64,000 bases of DNA from Flavobacterium sp. 20NA77.7 (GCF_031326205.1 NZ_CP133721.1:310001-374000), one strand, 5' to 3'. Positions 15,458 to 23,843 are shown, counted from the first letter of the stretch. Numbers and translations: made by a program. Notes: generated from the sequence alone by a model not told the origin.

Positions 15458-18163
15458 ATGAAGAAAAAAATACTTTTATTATTAGTGCTTTTAAATGCGG
15501 TTATAACTTCTTTATATGCGCAATGCACAACCCCTAGCAATGTTTTTGTTTCAGGAATAACAAATAATTCTGCAACAATTTCATGGGTGCAAAACACTAC
15601 ATCTGCTGATTATAACATTCAATTATTTATGAATGGTGTAACAGCTGGTACTTTTGCAACTCAAACAAGTCCTTATGTTCTAACTGGACTTCCATGTGGA
15701 GTTACTTGTTCGATTCAAATTGTAGCTGTTTGTGCGACAAACGTAATAAGCAATCCAAGCACGTCAGTTACTTTTACAACTTTGCCTTGCCCGCCACAAT
15801 TTGGTCAGCCTCAAAACATGACAAATTGTGTGGTGAATGGTTTTGGTTGTTTTGATTTAGCTACTAATACGCCTGTAATTTTAGCAAATCAGCCATCAAA
15901 TCAATATACAGTAACTTATCATTCTTCTCAAGCCGATGCAGTTTCAGGTGTTAATCCACTAGTGAGTCCACATTGTGTAAATCAAGGTACATATACAGTT
16001 TATTCAAGAGTAACAGAGATTTCATCTGGGAATATGATGCAAGTTAGTGGTTTTACAATAAATGCTGTTGATTATCAAGTTATGCCAGCATTAAATCCTA
16101 TGGTGCAATGTGATGATAATAACGACCAACAAGTAATTTTTGATTTAACGACTTCACAAGCAGTAATTAATACAAATAATGTCTTAGTGTATTATCCAAC
16201 TTTAACTGCTGCACAAAACCAAGTAAATCCCTTAACACCAGCTACTAATTTTGTAGTTCCTGTTTCAGCATCAAATAGTACTATTTTTATTAGAGAAATT
16301 ATTGCTAATGAATGTGATAAAATATATCCAAGAACAGTTTTCGCGCAATCTAATTGTAATTTGGCTTCATCTTGTGCAAATGCTAATTTATTGTGTAATT
16401 CATTAGGGATTCCTTTTTCTAATACGATAAGTGCAGCAAGTACTGGTTCAGCAGGATGTTTAGGTTCAACACCGAACCCAACATGGTTTTATTTGCCAAT
16501 CAGTACTTCTGGAAATATTAATTTAGTAGTAACACAAGGAAATAATGCGCCAAGTTATAATAATTTGGATATTGATTACGTGGTATACGGGCCATTTACA
16601 AGTGGCACTACAAGCTGTAATTTAGTGAGCACAGCTAACATTGTTAGTTGTAGTTATTCTGCTTCTCCTACAGAATATCCATATATTCAAAATGCACAAG
16701 CGGGACAATATTATTTAATGATGGTAACTAATTTTTCTAATCAAAATGGTTTTATCACTATTAATAATTTGTCTACTACAACAGGCGTTATTAACTGTAC
16801 TGGTTTTTCATTTAATGCCTTCTTAGATGCAAATAATAATGGAACTAAAGATTCTGGCGAGATTAATTTCCCATTAGGTAAATTCACTTATGAAAAGAAT
16901 GATAATGGAGTAGTTCATAATGTAATTGCACCAACAGGAATGTTTAGCATTTATGATAATGTACCAACTAATTCATATGATGTGTCTTATGTAGTAAACC
17001 CATCCTATGCAGCGATGTATAACGTAAATCCTTCACAATTTTTAAATCTAACACCAACAGGAGCTGGAATGACCACTTATTATTTTCCTGTTACTTCGGT
17101 TCAAAATTATAATGATATAGGTGTAGCTGTTGTGCCATTTAATGCACCAAGACCCGGATTTAATTACATCAATAGAATAGTGTATACAAATCTAGGAAAT
17201 CAAACAATTGCCTCTGGAACAGTTACATTTACAAAACCAGTAGCAGTATCTATTGTTTCTACAAATCCTGCAACAACTAGTACACCTACAGGATTCACGT
17301 ATAACTTCACAAATTTATTACCTTTTGAAGTCCGAATAATTGATGTAATAATGGCTGTGCCAACAATTCCAACAGTTAATGCTGGAGATTATTTAGTGAG
17401 TCAAGCTTCAATTGTTCCTACAACGGGTGATGTCGTGCTTGAAAATAATAGTAATACTTTAACGCAATTAGTAGTGAATGCTTACGATCCAAATGATAAA
17501 ATGGAATCTAGAGGGCCACAAATTTTATATTCAAGTTTTACATCAAATGATTATTTGTATTATACAATTCGTTTTGAAAATACAGGTAACGCCAGTGCAA
17601 TTAATATTCGTGTAAACGACATGTTAAATAGTAAATTAGATGAAACTACCTTAACAATGATAAATTCTAGCCACGCTTACGAATTAGATAGAGTGGGTAG
17701 AGAATTGAATTGGAAATTTAATAATATTCAATTGCCCGTTTCAGTAGCTAATACTACTATTGGTAAAGGATATGTAACTTTCAAAATTAAACCTAAACCA
17801 GGATATGCAGTAGGGGATATTATTCCAAATGCAGCGTCTATATATTTTGATTACAACCCTGCAATTATAACTAATACGTTTACCACAGAGTTTGTAGCTG
17901 CTTTATCGGCTGCATCATTTGAGAATGAAGAGTTTGCTATTTATCCAAATCCAACAAATGGTATTTTTACTATTCAATCACAATCAAATGATTCAATTTC
18001 TGAAGTAAAATTATATGATTTGTTAGGCAATCAAATACTAGTTAAAAAGCCAACACTTTCTTCTGTAGAATTAGATTTAACATCTTATGCTGATGGCGTT
18101 TATATTGTAGAAGTCACTTCTTCAGATGCTATCAAAACCATTAAGAAAGTTATTAAAAATTAA
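15458..18163 (+). CDS. Secreted multidomain protein with FnIII domain and T9SS type A sorting domain
   Basis: The 901-residue protein has a signal peptide ending LYAQ, a fibronectin type III domain at about residues 23-110, and several beta-rich segments with paired cysteines. A repeat-type domain near residues 660-800 contains AYDPNDKMESRG and IRFENTGNASA (a pattern common in large flavobacterial surface proteins, DUF7619-like). The last 75 residues, from IYPNPTNGIFTI to the basic end KTIKKVIKN, are a type A CTD, which directs passage through the outer membrane by the type IX system. No enzyme motif is seen; an adhesin or matrix role is inferred. It is monocistronic with a strong terminator. 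Confidence 0.85.
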   Translation: MKKKILLLLVLLNAVITSLYAQCTTPSNVFVSGITNNSATISWVQNTTSADYNIQLFMNGVTAGTFATQTSPYVLTGLPCGVTCSIQIVAVCATNVISNPSTSVTFTTLPCPPQFGQPQNMTNCVVNGFGCFDLATNTPVILANQPSNQYTVTYHSSQADAVSGVNPLVSPHCVNQGTYTVYSRVTEISSGNMMQVSGFTINAVDYQVMPALNPMVQCDDNNDQQVIFDLTTSQAVINTNNVLVYYPTLTAAQNQVNPLTPATNFVVPVSASNSTIFIREIIANECDKIYPRTVFAQSNCNLASSCANANLLCNSLGIPFSNTISAASTGSAGCLGSTPNPTWFYLPISTSGNINLVVTQGNNAPSYNNLDIDYVVYGPFTSGTTSCNLVSTANIVSCSYSASPTEYPYIQNAQAGQYYLMMVTNFSNQNGFITINNLSTTTGVINCTGFSFNAFLDANNNGTKDSGEINFPLGKFTYEKNDNGVVHNVIAPTGMFSIYDNVPTNSYDVSYVVNPSYAAMYNVNPSQFLNLTPTGAGMTTYYFPVTSVQNYNDIGVAVVPFNAPRPGFNYINRIVYTNLGNQTIASGTVTFTKPVAVSIVSTNPATTSTPTGFTYNFTNLLPFEVRIIDVIMAVPTIPTVNAGDYLVSQASIVPTTGDVVLENNSNTLTQLVVNAYDPNDKMESRGPQILYSSFTSNDYLYYTIRFENTGNASAINIRVNDMLNSKLDETTLTMINSSHAYELDRVGRELNWKFNNIQLPVSVANTTIGKGYVTFKIKPKPGYAVGDIIPNAASIYFDYNPAIITNTFTTEFVAALSAASFENEEFAIYPNPTNGIFTIQSQSNDSISEVKLYDLLGNQILVKKPTLSSVELDLTSYADGVYIVEVTSSDAIKTIKKVIKN

Positions 18164-18168
18164 TTTAA

Positions 18169-18188
18169 GCCCCGAAAGGGGCTTTTTT
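18169..18188 (+). terminator. Rho-independent terminator
   Basis: GCCCC, loop GAAA, GGGGC, then six T. It closes the T9SS protein gene. Confidence 0.9.
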
Positions 18189-18341
18189 ATTTTAATAAAT
18201 TATAAATCAAATGAAATGAAAATATAAATTTGTATTTTTGTTAAAATTTTTATCATTGAATCAGCTTAACAATATGTTCAAAATCCAATGATTAAAAAGG
18301 GGATACCATGTGTTACCTCTAAAAAATAAAAATTTCAACAT

Positions 18342-18815
18342 ATGAATAAAAAATTTTTAGCTTTTTTTATTTTCTTTATGTTTCAATCGTGTCAGCTTTT
18401 TGATAAAAAAGTGCCTGATGAAAAACAACTTTTGAATCAAGAATTAAAAAAAATTGATTGGAAAAATGTAGATGAATGGCCCACTTTTGTTCAATGTGAC
18501 TCGTTAGCAGACAAAGAATCACAAAAAATGTGTTTTTATAATTTGCTTTCTTCTCAATTACAAGAAAAATTACAAGATGATAGCATTGCAAAATTACTTC
18601 CTAATATAGACTCTATTCAGGTAAAAGTTACTATTTTTTCAGATGCAAAAGTTTCATTTGAACCTATTTTAAATGATTCACTTGTTGTTAATAGACATCA
18701 ATTAGATAGTGTTTTTCAATTGCGCTTAGCATCTTTTCCAGCAATTCAGCCTGCATTAAAAAGAGGGATGCCTGTTAAAACAGAATTACAATTACCTATT
18801 GTATTACATAAATAA
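18342..18815 (+). CDS. Lipoprotein of unknown function with TonB-C-like end
   Basis: The 157-residue product has a short signal and lipobox (FMFQSCQLF, cysteine near residue 17). Its C-terminal third reads FPAIQPALKRGMPVKTELQLPIVL, which resembles the end of the TonB C-terminal fold (proline, glycine, then an alternating hydrophobic strand), but the rest matches no family I recognise. A TATTTTTG box at 18233-18240 would give a leader near 100 nt, long for this genome. Its stop is 2 bp from the end of the convergent membrane protein gene, and no terminator is visible between them. Confidence 0.65.
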   Translation: MNKKFLAFFIFFMFQSCQLFDKKVPDEKQLLNQELKKIDWKNVDEWPTFVQCDSLADKESQKMCFYNLLSSQLQEKLQDDSIAKLLPNIDSIQVKVTIFSDAKVSFEPILNDSLVVNRHQLDSVFQLRLASFPAIQPALKRGMPVKTELQLPIVLHK

Positions 18816-18817
18816 AC

Positions 18818-19744
18818 TTACTCTATATTTGTTTTTTTAAATGTTAAGACAAAATAACTTCCAATACAAACTGGAATTACCACATTAAAAAACCACATAA
18901 ATGTTGAGATAAATAATACTACAACCTCACTTACATGTATTTTATCAAAAAACCATAACGCAACACTGCCTTTTACTACAAAATCTAAAAATTGAAACGA
19001 AGGCAAAGATGAAGCAATAAAATAAACCGCACTTATCGTTGCTAGTAAGGTAAAATAATCTGCAGTTACTCCAAAAAGTATAAATAATAAATAATATTGA
19101 TGCATGAGTAAAGCATATCTTCCTATAGCTAGAAGAATATTTTTAGTATGCATTTTTTTTGGCAATTCATTAATTTTTTGAATTAAAACAGAAACCGAAT
19201 AGTTTTTAATAGTAACATTTTTAATAAAGAATAGAAAAACAATACTCAAAACTATAATAAATAAAAGCACCATTGCCCACTTATAAAATCCCAAATAAAT
19301 TAAACTTAGTAGCCCAAAAATAATGGCTAAGAGCATTTGAATACCGTTGCAAATTAAATTTAAAAAGATAATTTTTTTGGTATTTTGTTTCTTATAATAC
19401 ATTGCCTTTCCTGCATATTCTCCTATTCCGTTAGGCGTAAATAATCCCGCTGTAAGAGCAGCAAGCACTTGTTTGCAAGACTCGCCAATAGTAATAGCAC
19501 TAACGAAAGAGGCTAAATTTTGCCATTTTAAAATTTCTAAAAAACGGTTCCCAAAACTAAAAAGAAAGAGAATTATTAACCAAAAAACAGACAATCGAGA
19601 GCGCAAAATAGAATGAAATTGTGACCAATTCATTTGATCATTTTCGCTCAGTTTACTATAAATAAAATAAAAGGCTAAACAAACTATGGTTAGTTTGATA
19701 AAAAATGTGAGATATTGTTTAGCTTTGTGTGGAATCAAAATCAT
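18818..19744 (-). CDS. Lysylphosphatidylglycerol synthase TM-region family membrane protein
   Basis: This 308-residue protein predicts eight or nine helices and carries LTAGLFTPNGIGEYAGKAMYY, close to the conserved P..G.GE.. motif of the UPF0104/LPG-flippase-like family. Full-length MprF proteins couple this domain to an aminoacyl transferase; here only the membrane part exists, as is common in Bacteroidota, and the substrate is unknown. ATG 19744 is preferred over an upstream TTG at 19759 because a -7-like TTTCTTTG (complement of 19749-19756) overlaps the latter region. It is divergent from ruvC. Confidence 0.82.
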   Translation of the reverse strand: MILIPHKAKQYLTFFIKLTIVCLAFYFIYSKLSENDQMNWSQFHSILRSRLSVFWLIILFLFSFGNRFLEILKWQNLASFVSAITIGESCKQVLAALTAGLFTPNGIGEYAGKAMYYKKQNTKKIIFLNLICNGIQMLLAIIFGLLSLIYLGFYKWAMVLLFIIVLSIVFLFFIKNVTIKNYSVSVLIQKINELPKKMHTKNILLAIGRYALLMHQYYLLFILFGVTADYFTLLATISAVYFIASSLPSFQFLDFVVKGSVALWFFDKIHVSEVVVLFISTFMWFFNVVIPVCIGSYFVLTFKKTNIE

Positions 19745-19769
19745 GTTGCAAAGAAACAAAACTTTTAAT

Positions 19770-19797
19770 GGGAAACCTCAAACTGGAAACTATAAAA
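19770..19797 (+). repeat. Heptamer tandem repeat abutting the ruvC start
   Basis: GGGAAAC, CTCAAAC, TGGAAAC, TATAAAA run without gaps and end exactly at TTG 19798. The same placement in the leader is seen in the mevalonate cluster. Confidence 0.6.
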
Positions 19798-20376
19798 TTG
19801 GCAAACGAGCGTATCATATTAGGTATTGATCCTGGAACCACCATAATGGGTTTTGGTTTGATTAAGGTGGTCAATAAAAAAATGGAATTTTTACAATTGA
19901 ATGAATTGATTTTATCTAAATACGATAATCATTATCAAAAGTTAAGAGTCATTTTTGAACGAACAATTGAATTAATTGACACCCATCATCCAGATGAAAT
20001 TGCTATTGAAGCGCCTTTCTTTGGCAAAAATGTACAATCGATGTTAAAATTAGGACGTGCGCAAGGTGTAGCTATGGCGGCTGGACTTTCACGAGATATT
20101 CCGATTACCGAATACGAACCTAAAAAAATAAAAATGGCAATTACAGGTAATGGAAATGCGAGTAAAGAACAGGTGGCTAAAATGTTACAACAATTGCTAG
20201 GCTTGAAAGAATTGCCAAAAAACCTTGACTCAACTGATGGTTTAGCGGCGGCTGTTTGTCATTTTTTCAATTCGGGAAGAGTGGAAATAGGAAAAAGTTA
20301 TACGGGTTGGGATGCTTTTGTGAAACAAAATGAAAAAAGAATAAGCCCCCCAACCCCCAAAGGGGGAGCAAAATAA
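19798..20376 (+). CDS. ruvC: Holliday junction resolvase RuvC
   Basis: The endonuclease cuts Holliday junctions in recombination repair. The start gives ANERIILGIDPGT, placing the catalytic aspartate (GIDPG) at the usual distance from the N-terminus; EIAIEAPFFGKN supplies the second acid and NLDSTDGLAAAVCH the C-terminal pair. TTG 19798 is chosen by family length; ATG 19768 is an in-frame alternative that would translate a heptamer array. The last residues, KRISPPTPKGGAK, lie beyond the conserved fold and are encoded by a REP-like repeat. HemW begins 4 bp after the stop, suggesting co-transcription. Confidence 0.9.
   Translation: MANERIILGIDPGTTIMGFGLIKVVNKKMEFLQLNELILSKYDNHYQKLRVIFERTIELIDTHHPDEIAIEAPFFGKNVQSMLKLGRAQGVAMAAGLSRDIPITEYEPKKIKMAITGNGNASKEQVAKMLQQLLGLKELPKNLDSTDGLAAAVCHFFNSGRVEIGKSYTGWDAFVKQNEKRISPPTPKGGAK
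20344..20370. repeat. REP-like palindromic repeat, left copy (in the ruvC 3' end)
   Basis: A G/C-rich block with the core CCCCCAAAGGGGG at 20354-20366 stands out in an AT-rich genome. It is inverted relative to 20419-20447 and encodes the RuvC tail SPPTPKGGA. Confidence 0.8.
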
Positions 20377-20380
20377 CTAA

Positions 20381-21595
20381 ATGGTTAATTCTGAACAAAA
20401 CAATATCGTTTTTTACAACTCCTCCCCTTTGGGGAGGCTGGGTGGTGCTGGCATATACATCCACATACCATTCTGCAAACAAGCGTGTCATTACTGCGAT
20501 TTTCATTTTTCGACTTCACTAAAGAAGAAAGAGGAAATGGTTTTGGCATTGGCCAAAGAAATTGAACTGCGAAGCAAATCCATCACTCATCACCCATCAC
20601 CCATCACCGAATCAATAGAAACCATTTATTTTGGTGGAGGAACGCCAAGTATTTTAGAAATTTCGGATTTGAAATTTTTGATTGATGAGGTATATAGAAA
20701 CTATAAAGTTGTTGAGAATCCAGAAATCACTGTTGAAGCCAACCCAGATGATTTAAGTAATGAAATAATTCGTCAATTAGCTGATTCACCTGTGAATCGT
20801 TTGTCTATTGGAATTCAATCGTTTTTTGAAGACGATTTACAGTTGATGAATCGCGCGCATAATGCAGAAGAAGCAAAGAAATGTCTTGAAATCGCCACGC
20901 AACATTTCGATAATATTTCCATTGATTTGATTTACGGAATTCCTAATATGTCCAATGAAAAATGGTTAGAAAACATTCAAACTGCCTTGTCTTTTGGGAT
21001 ACCGCATATTTCGAGTTATGCTTTAACCGTAGAACCCAAAACAGCTTTGCATACGTTTATTCAAAAAGGAATCATTCCACAACCAGATGATGAAGTGGCT
21101 GCAGCGCATTTTCAAATTTTGGTAGATAAACTTTCAGAAAACGGATTCATACATTATGAGTTATCTAATTTTGGAAAAGAACATTATTTTTCCAAAAACA
21201 ATTCGAGTTATTGGTTGGGCAAAAAATACATTGGCATTGGACCTTCTGCACATAGTTATGATGGACAAAATAGAGGTTGGAATGTTTCAAATAATGCATT
21301 ATACATCAAATCGATTCAAGAAAATAAATTACCAATTGAAACCGAAACATTAACCAAAACAGATCGTTATAATGAATACATTATGACGGGTTTGCGCACG
21401 ATTTGGGGCGTTTCATTGGAGAGAGTTGAGCGAGAATTTGGCGAACGTTATTTACTTTATTTGTTAGATCAATCTAAAAAATATATACAATCTGAGCATT
21501 TAGTGCTAACAGGGGACAAATTAACAACCACAAAAAAAGGAAAGTTTTTGAGTGATGGAATTGCAAGTGACTTGTTTTTACTAAATTTGGAGTAA
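20381..21595 (+). CDS. hemW: Radical SAM protein HemW (coproporphyrinogen III oxidase-like)
   Basis: The protein has the radical SAM cluster motif CKQACHYCDF (CxxxCxxC), followed by YFGGGTPS and EANPDD that hold SAM, and a C-terminal HemN-type domain (LTKTDRYNEYIMTGLRT). HemW is a heme chaperone rather than the HemN oxidase; the CxxxCxxC without a fourth cysteine after CDF supports this naming. The N-terminal 20 or so residues before IYIHIPFC come from a REP-like repeat, and the loop KSITHHPSPITES comes from a heptamer array. An in-frame TTG at 20429 is a second possible start. It probably shares a transcript with ruvC. Confidence 0.9.
   Translation: MVNSEQNNIVFYNSSPLGRLGGAGIYIHIPFCKQACHYCDFHFSTSLKKKEEMVLALAKEIELRSKSITHHPSPITESIETIYFGGGTPSILEISDLKFLIDEVYRNYKVVENPEITVEANPDDLSNEIIRQLADSPVNRLSIGIQSFFEDDLQLMNRAHNAEEAKKCLEIATQHFDNISIDLIYGIPNMSNEKWLENIQTALSFGIPHISSYALTVEPKTALHTFIQKGIIPQPDDEVAAAHFQILVDKLSENGFIHYELSNFGKEHYFSKNNSSYWLGKKYIGIGPSAHSYDGQNRGWNVSNNALYIKSIQENKLPIETETLTKTDRYNEYIMTGLRTIWGVSLERVEREFGERYLLYLLDQSKKYIQSEHLVLTGDKLTTTKKGKFLSDGIASDLFLLNLE
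20419..20447. repeat. REP-like palindromic repeat, right copy (in the hemW 5' end)
   Basis: CCTCCCCTTTGGGGAGG (20421-20437) is a 17-base palindrome followed by CTGGGTGG. Its reverse complement matches the copy at 20344. It encodes SSPLGRLGG before the conserved HemW domain. Confidence 0.8.
20581..20608 (+). repeat. Four tandem heptamers (CATCACC) inside hemW
   Basis: CATCACT followed by three exact copies of CATCACC. It is in frame with the gene as it stands, but gain or loss of one unit would shift the frame. Confidence 0.85.
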
Positions 21596-21598
21596 CTT

Positions 21599-21700
21599 AA
21601 CCGCAAAGAACGCAAAGAATGAACAATGAAAATACTTAGCTTTGTAAACTTAGTGAAAAATTTTTCGTCCTGAAGCTTCGGGATTTGCGTTTAAAAAAAT
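21599..21700. repeat. Dispersed intergenic repeat, AACCGCAAAG class
   Basis: The gap before the cyclase gene begins AACCGCAAAGAACGCAAAG and has CTTAGCTTTGTAAACTTAG and CCTGAAGCTTCGGGA. Related words occur at 3597-3705 and, inverted, at 55660-55715. No promoter is clear in it. Confidence 0.55.
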
Positions 21701-21701
21701 T

Positions 21702-22460
21702 ATGAAAGCAACAATTAATAACATACAAATCGATTTATCAAAACCTATTGATATTTCCATACCATTGACTAATAATGAGCAAAATCCAATTGCTTGGTAT
21801 CAAAACGTGCCTGAAATTGAACCGGTAACCATGGGTGATTGGATAGGGAAAGTTTCGGAAGGAAAATCATCAACCAATTTCAATAACATTTTCTTCAACC
21901 CGCATGCACATGGAACGCATACGGAGTGTTTAGGGCATATTACCCGTGAATTTTATTCCATAAATCAATGTTTGAAACAGTTTTTCTTTACTGCAGAACT
22001 GATTTCGGTGGAACCAAAAAGCATTGGCGAAGATTTAGTCATTACTAAAGAACAAATTGAAAATGCTTTGGGTACAACTATACCACAAGCTATCATTATT
22101 AGGACATTGCCTAATCTGGAAACTAAAAAGCATCTGAATTATTCGAATACAAATTCACCTTATTTAGAAGAAGCGGCTGCCATTTTTATCAGGGAAAAAG
22201 GAATTCAGCATTTGCTCATTGATTTACCAAGTGTTGATAAAGAACGTGATGAAGGAAAATTATTGGCACATAAAGCTTTTTGGAATGTGAGAGACATCAA
22301 TAAAGTTAATGATGATGCCCGATTTAATTGCACGATTACCGAAATGATTTATGTAGACGAAAAAATAAAAGACGGAAGCTATATCTTAAACTTGCAATTC
22401 GCCTCGTTTGAAAATGATGCGAGTCCGAGTAAGCCGGTTTTGTATAAAATTGAAAAGTAA
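21702..22460 (+). CDS. Cyclase family protein (kynurenine formamidase-like fold)
   Basis: The 252-residue protein contains the metal-binding signature of the cyclase/arylformamidase family, HAHGTHTECLGH (near residue 67), and an early DISIPL motif. Such enzymes are metal-dependent hydrolases; known members include kynurenine formamidase and isatin hydrolase. The substrate is unknown, and no tryptophan-catabolism genes are nearby. Eight base pairs separate it from the MmcQ gene, so the two are likely one transcript. Confidence 0.82.
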   Translation: MKATINNIQIDLSKPIDISIPLTNNEQNPIAWYQNVPEIEPVTMGDWIGKVSEGKSSTNFNNIFFNPHAHGTHTECLGHITREFYSINQCLKQFFFTAELISVEPKSIGEDLVITKEQIENALGTTIPQAIIIRTLPNLETKKHLNYSNTNSPYLEEAAAIFIREKGIQHLLIDLPSVDKERDEGKLLAHKAFWNVRDINKVNDDARFNCTITEMIYVDEKIKDGSYILNLQFASFENDASPSKPVLYKIEK

Positions 22461-22468
22461 TTACCAAA

Positions 22469-22828
22469 ATGAACATTCAACAATTATATGAGTTCTGTTT
22501 GAGCAAAAAAGGCGTCACCGAACATTTTCCGTTTGATGAAGATACATTAGTATTTAAATTAGGTGGAAAAATGTTTTGTTTGACCTCATTATCCGATTGG
22601 GAAAAAGGAACACCAAGTTTAAATTTAAAATGTGATCCAGAACGTGCTTTGGAACTTCGAGCCGAATATGAAGCTATAGAGCCAGGCTATCACATGAGTA
22701 AAATACATTGGAATACTATTCATTTCCAAAGCGATGTTTCCGATAAAATGATGTGCGAATTGATTAATCATTCCTACGACCTTGTTTTCAAAAGTTTAAC
22801 GAAAAAAGTGCAACAAGAAATTTTATAA
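22469..22828 (+). CDS. MmcQ/YjbR family protein
   Basis: The 119-residue protein shows the full MmcQ/YjbR pattern: the opening LYEFCLSKKGVTEHFPFD, the core VFKLGGKMFCLTSL, then LKCDPERALELR and the KIHWNTIHF strand. Members have a double-wing DNA-binding-like fold of unsettled function. The length is typical. It lies 8 bp after the cyclase gene, with a repeat-filled gap after it. Confidence 0.88.
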   Translation: MNIQQLYEFCLSKKGVTEHFPFDEDTLVFKLGGKMFCLTSLSDWEKGTPSLNLKCDPERALELRAEYEAIEPGYHMSKIHWNTIHFQSDVSDKMMCELINHSYDLVFKSLTKKVQQEIL

Positions 22829-22829
22829 C

Positions 22830-22940
22830 GTCACTTCGAGTAATTTTGATTTTTTTTCAAAATTGTATCGAGAAGAAGAAAATTAGGCATTACTTTTGTG
22901 ATTGTTTCCTGCAAGGTTTTCAAAACCTTTTGGTATAAAT
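22830..22940. repeat. Two adjacent dispersed palindromic repeats
   Basis: GTCACTTCGAGTAATTTTGA followed by TTGTATCGAGAAGAAG (22831-22880), then CCTGCAAGGTTTTCAAAACCTT (22909-22930). The second contains the palindrome AAGGTTTTCAAAACCTT. From memory, both word sets are common between genes in Flavobacterium genomes; this was not searched. Confidence 0.55.
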
Positions 22941-22958
22941 AAAAATTTGAAATAAATT

Positions 22959-23633
22959 ATGATAGACAACTTAAAAAAAATATTAAACGAAGATCAAGAT
23001 CCAAAAGCGATTGAAAAAATTACTTCAAAATTGGAGAATCTTTTGATGTCAAACGAGGAAGTAGGGTATATTGCGGTTCAAAAAAAACCAGCTGTAACCA
23101 TTCTTCCAGATAGCATAGTAGTGACTAATAAACGTATTATCTTGTGTAAGCCTAAAAATTTAGGATTATCTATGGAGTTTATTGATTATGATTGGGATGA
23201 TATTGCAGGTTCTTTTGTAAAAGAAGGAATATTAGGTGCCGATTTTACCTTTACCACTAATTCAGATTTAACGCATACAGTTGATTATTTACCAAAAAAT
23301 CAAGCCCGAAAATTGTATACTTATGCGAAAGAGCAGCTAGATATTTTAAAAAATGGACCTAAGTTAGCTGAAATAAAAACAGCAGACGAAAATAATGTAG
23401 AAGAAGTAGTTGCGGAAGAAGTTACACATTTAGCAGAAATTCTACCCGCAACAAGTTTGGTTCAAGATACAGAGGTTGAAGTGCCAATTACACAAGGTGA
23501 AAGACCTTTAACAGAATTATCAAAAGAGGAATTGTTTGAAAAATTACAGAATTACAAAAAGCTTTTGGATAATGGGTTAATCTTGCAAGGTGAATACGAC
23601 CGATTAAAAAATGAAATTATAACTTATTTATAA
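22959..23633 (+). CDS. PH-domain protein with C-terminal SHOCT motif
   Basis: The 224-residue cytoplasmic protein has a bacterial pleckstrin-homology-like domain at about residues 25-125 (SIVVTNKRIILCKPK is the typical strand pair), an acidic linker, and a SHOCT-type end ELFEKLQNYKKLLDNGLILQGEYDRLK (last 35 residues). SHOCT helices are thought to mediate oligomerisation. Function unknown. It ends at a perfect palindromic terminator shared with tRNA-Phe. Confidence 0.8.
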   Translation: MIDNLKKILNEDQDPKAIEKITSKLENLLMSNEEVGYIAVQKKPAVTILPDSIVVTNKRIILCKPKNLGLSMEFIDYDWDDIAGSFVKEGILGADFTFTTNSDLTHTVDYLPKNQARKLYTYAKEQLDILKNGPKLAEIKTADENNVEEVVAEEVTHLAEILPATSLVQDTEVEVPITQGERPLTELSKEELFEKLQNYKKLLDNGLILQGEYDRLKNEIITYL

Positions 23634-23634
23634 T

Positions 23635-23667
23635 AAAAAAAACCACTCATATGAGTGGTTTTTTTGT
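23635..23667. terminator. Bidirectional terminator between the PH-domain gene and tRNA-Phe
   Basis: AACCACTCAT / ATGAGTGGTT is a perfect 20-base palindrome flanked by A7 on the left and T7 on the right, so it can end transcripts from both sides. Confidence 0.85.
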
Positions 23668-23669
23668 CG

Positions 23670-23742
23670 TGGTACCTCCAGGAATCGAACCAGGGACACA
23701 TGGATTTTCAGTCCATTGCTCTACCAACTGAGCTAAGGTACC
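23670..23742 (-). tRNA. tRNA-Phe (GAA)
   Basis: On the minus strand a 73-nt cloverleaf folds: acceptor GGTACCT with AGGTACC, D arm GCTCAGTTGGTAGAGC, anticodon loop CTGAAAA (anticodon GAA), T arm CCTGGTTCGATTCCTGG. CCA is not encoded. It is a single-tRNA unit with the shared tRNA promoter on its right. Confidence 0.95.
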
Positions 23743-23753
23743 CATTGCATTTA

Positions 23754-23790
23754 GCGAGTGCAAATATAGAATCATTTTTATTATTTCCAA
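23754..23790 (-). promoter_or_regulatory. tRNA promoter TTG-N19-TATATTTGCACTCGC (minus strand)
   Basis: Complement of 23788-23790 gives TTG, then 19 nt, then TATATTTG (complement of 23761-23768) followed by CACTCGC. It is identical in core and spacing to the other two tRNA promoters. Confidence 0.85.
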
Positions 23791-23843
23791 AATAAAAAAA
23801 TAAAAAAATCTATTTTGTACCTTTGCGCCTTTAATTCTTTAGT

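Noticed and set aside
20344..20447. Insertion sequence between ruvC and hemW
   Set aside because: There is no transposase or target duplication; only a short inverted pair of palindromes within coding ends.
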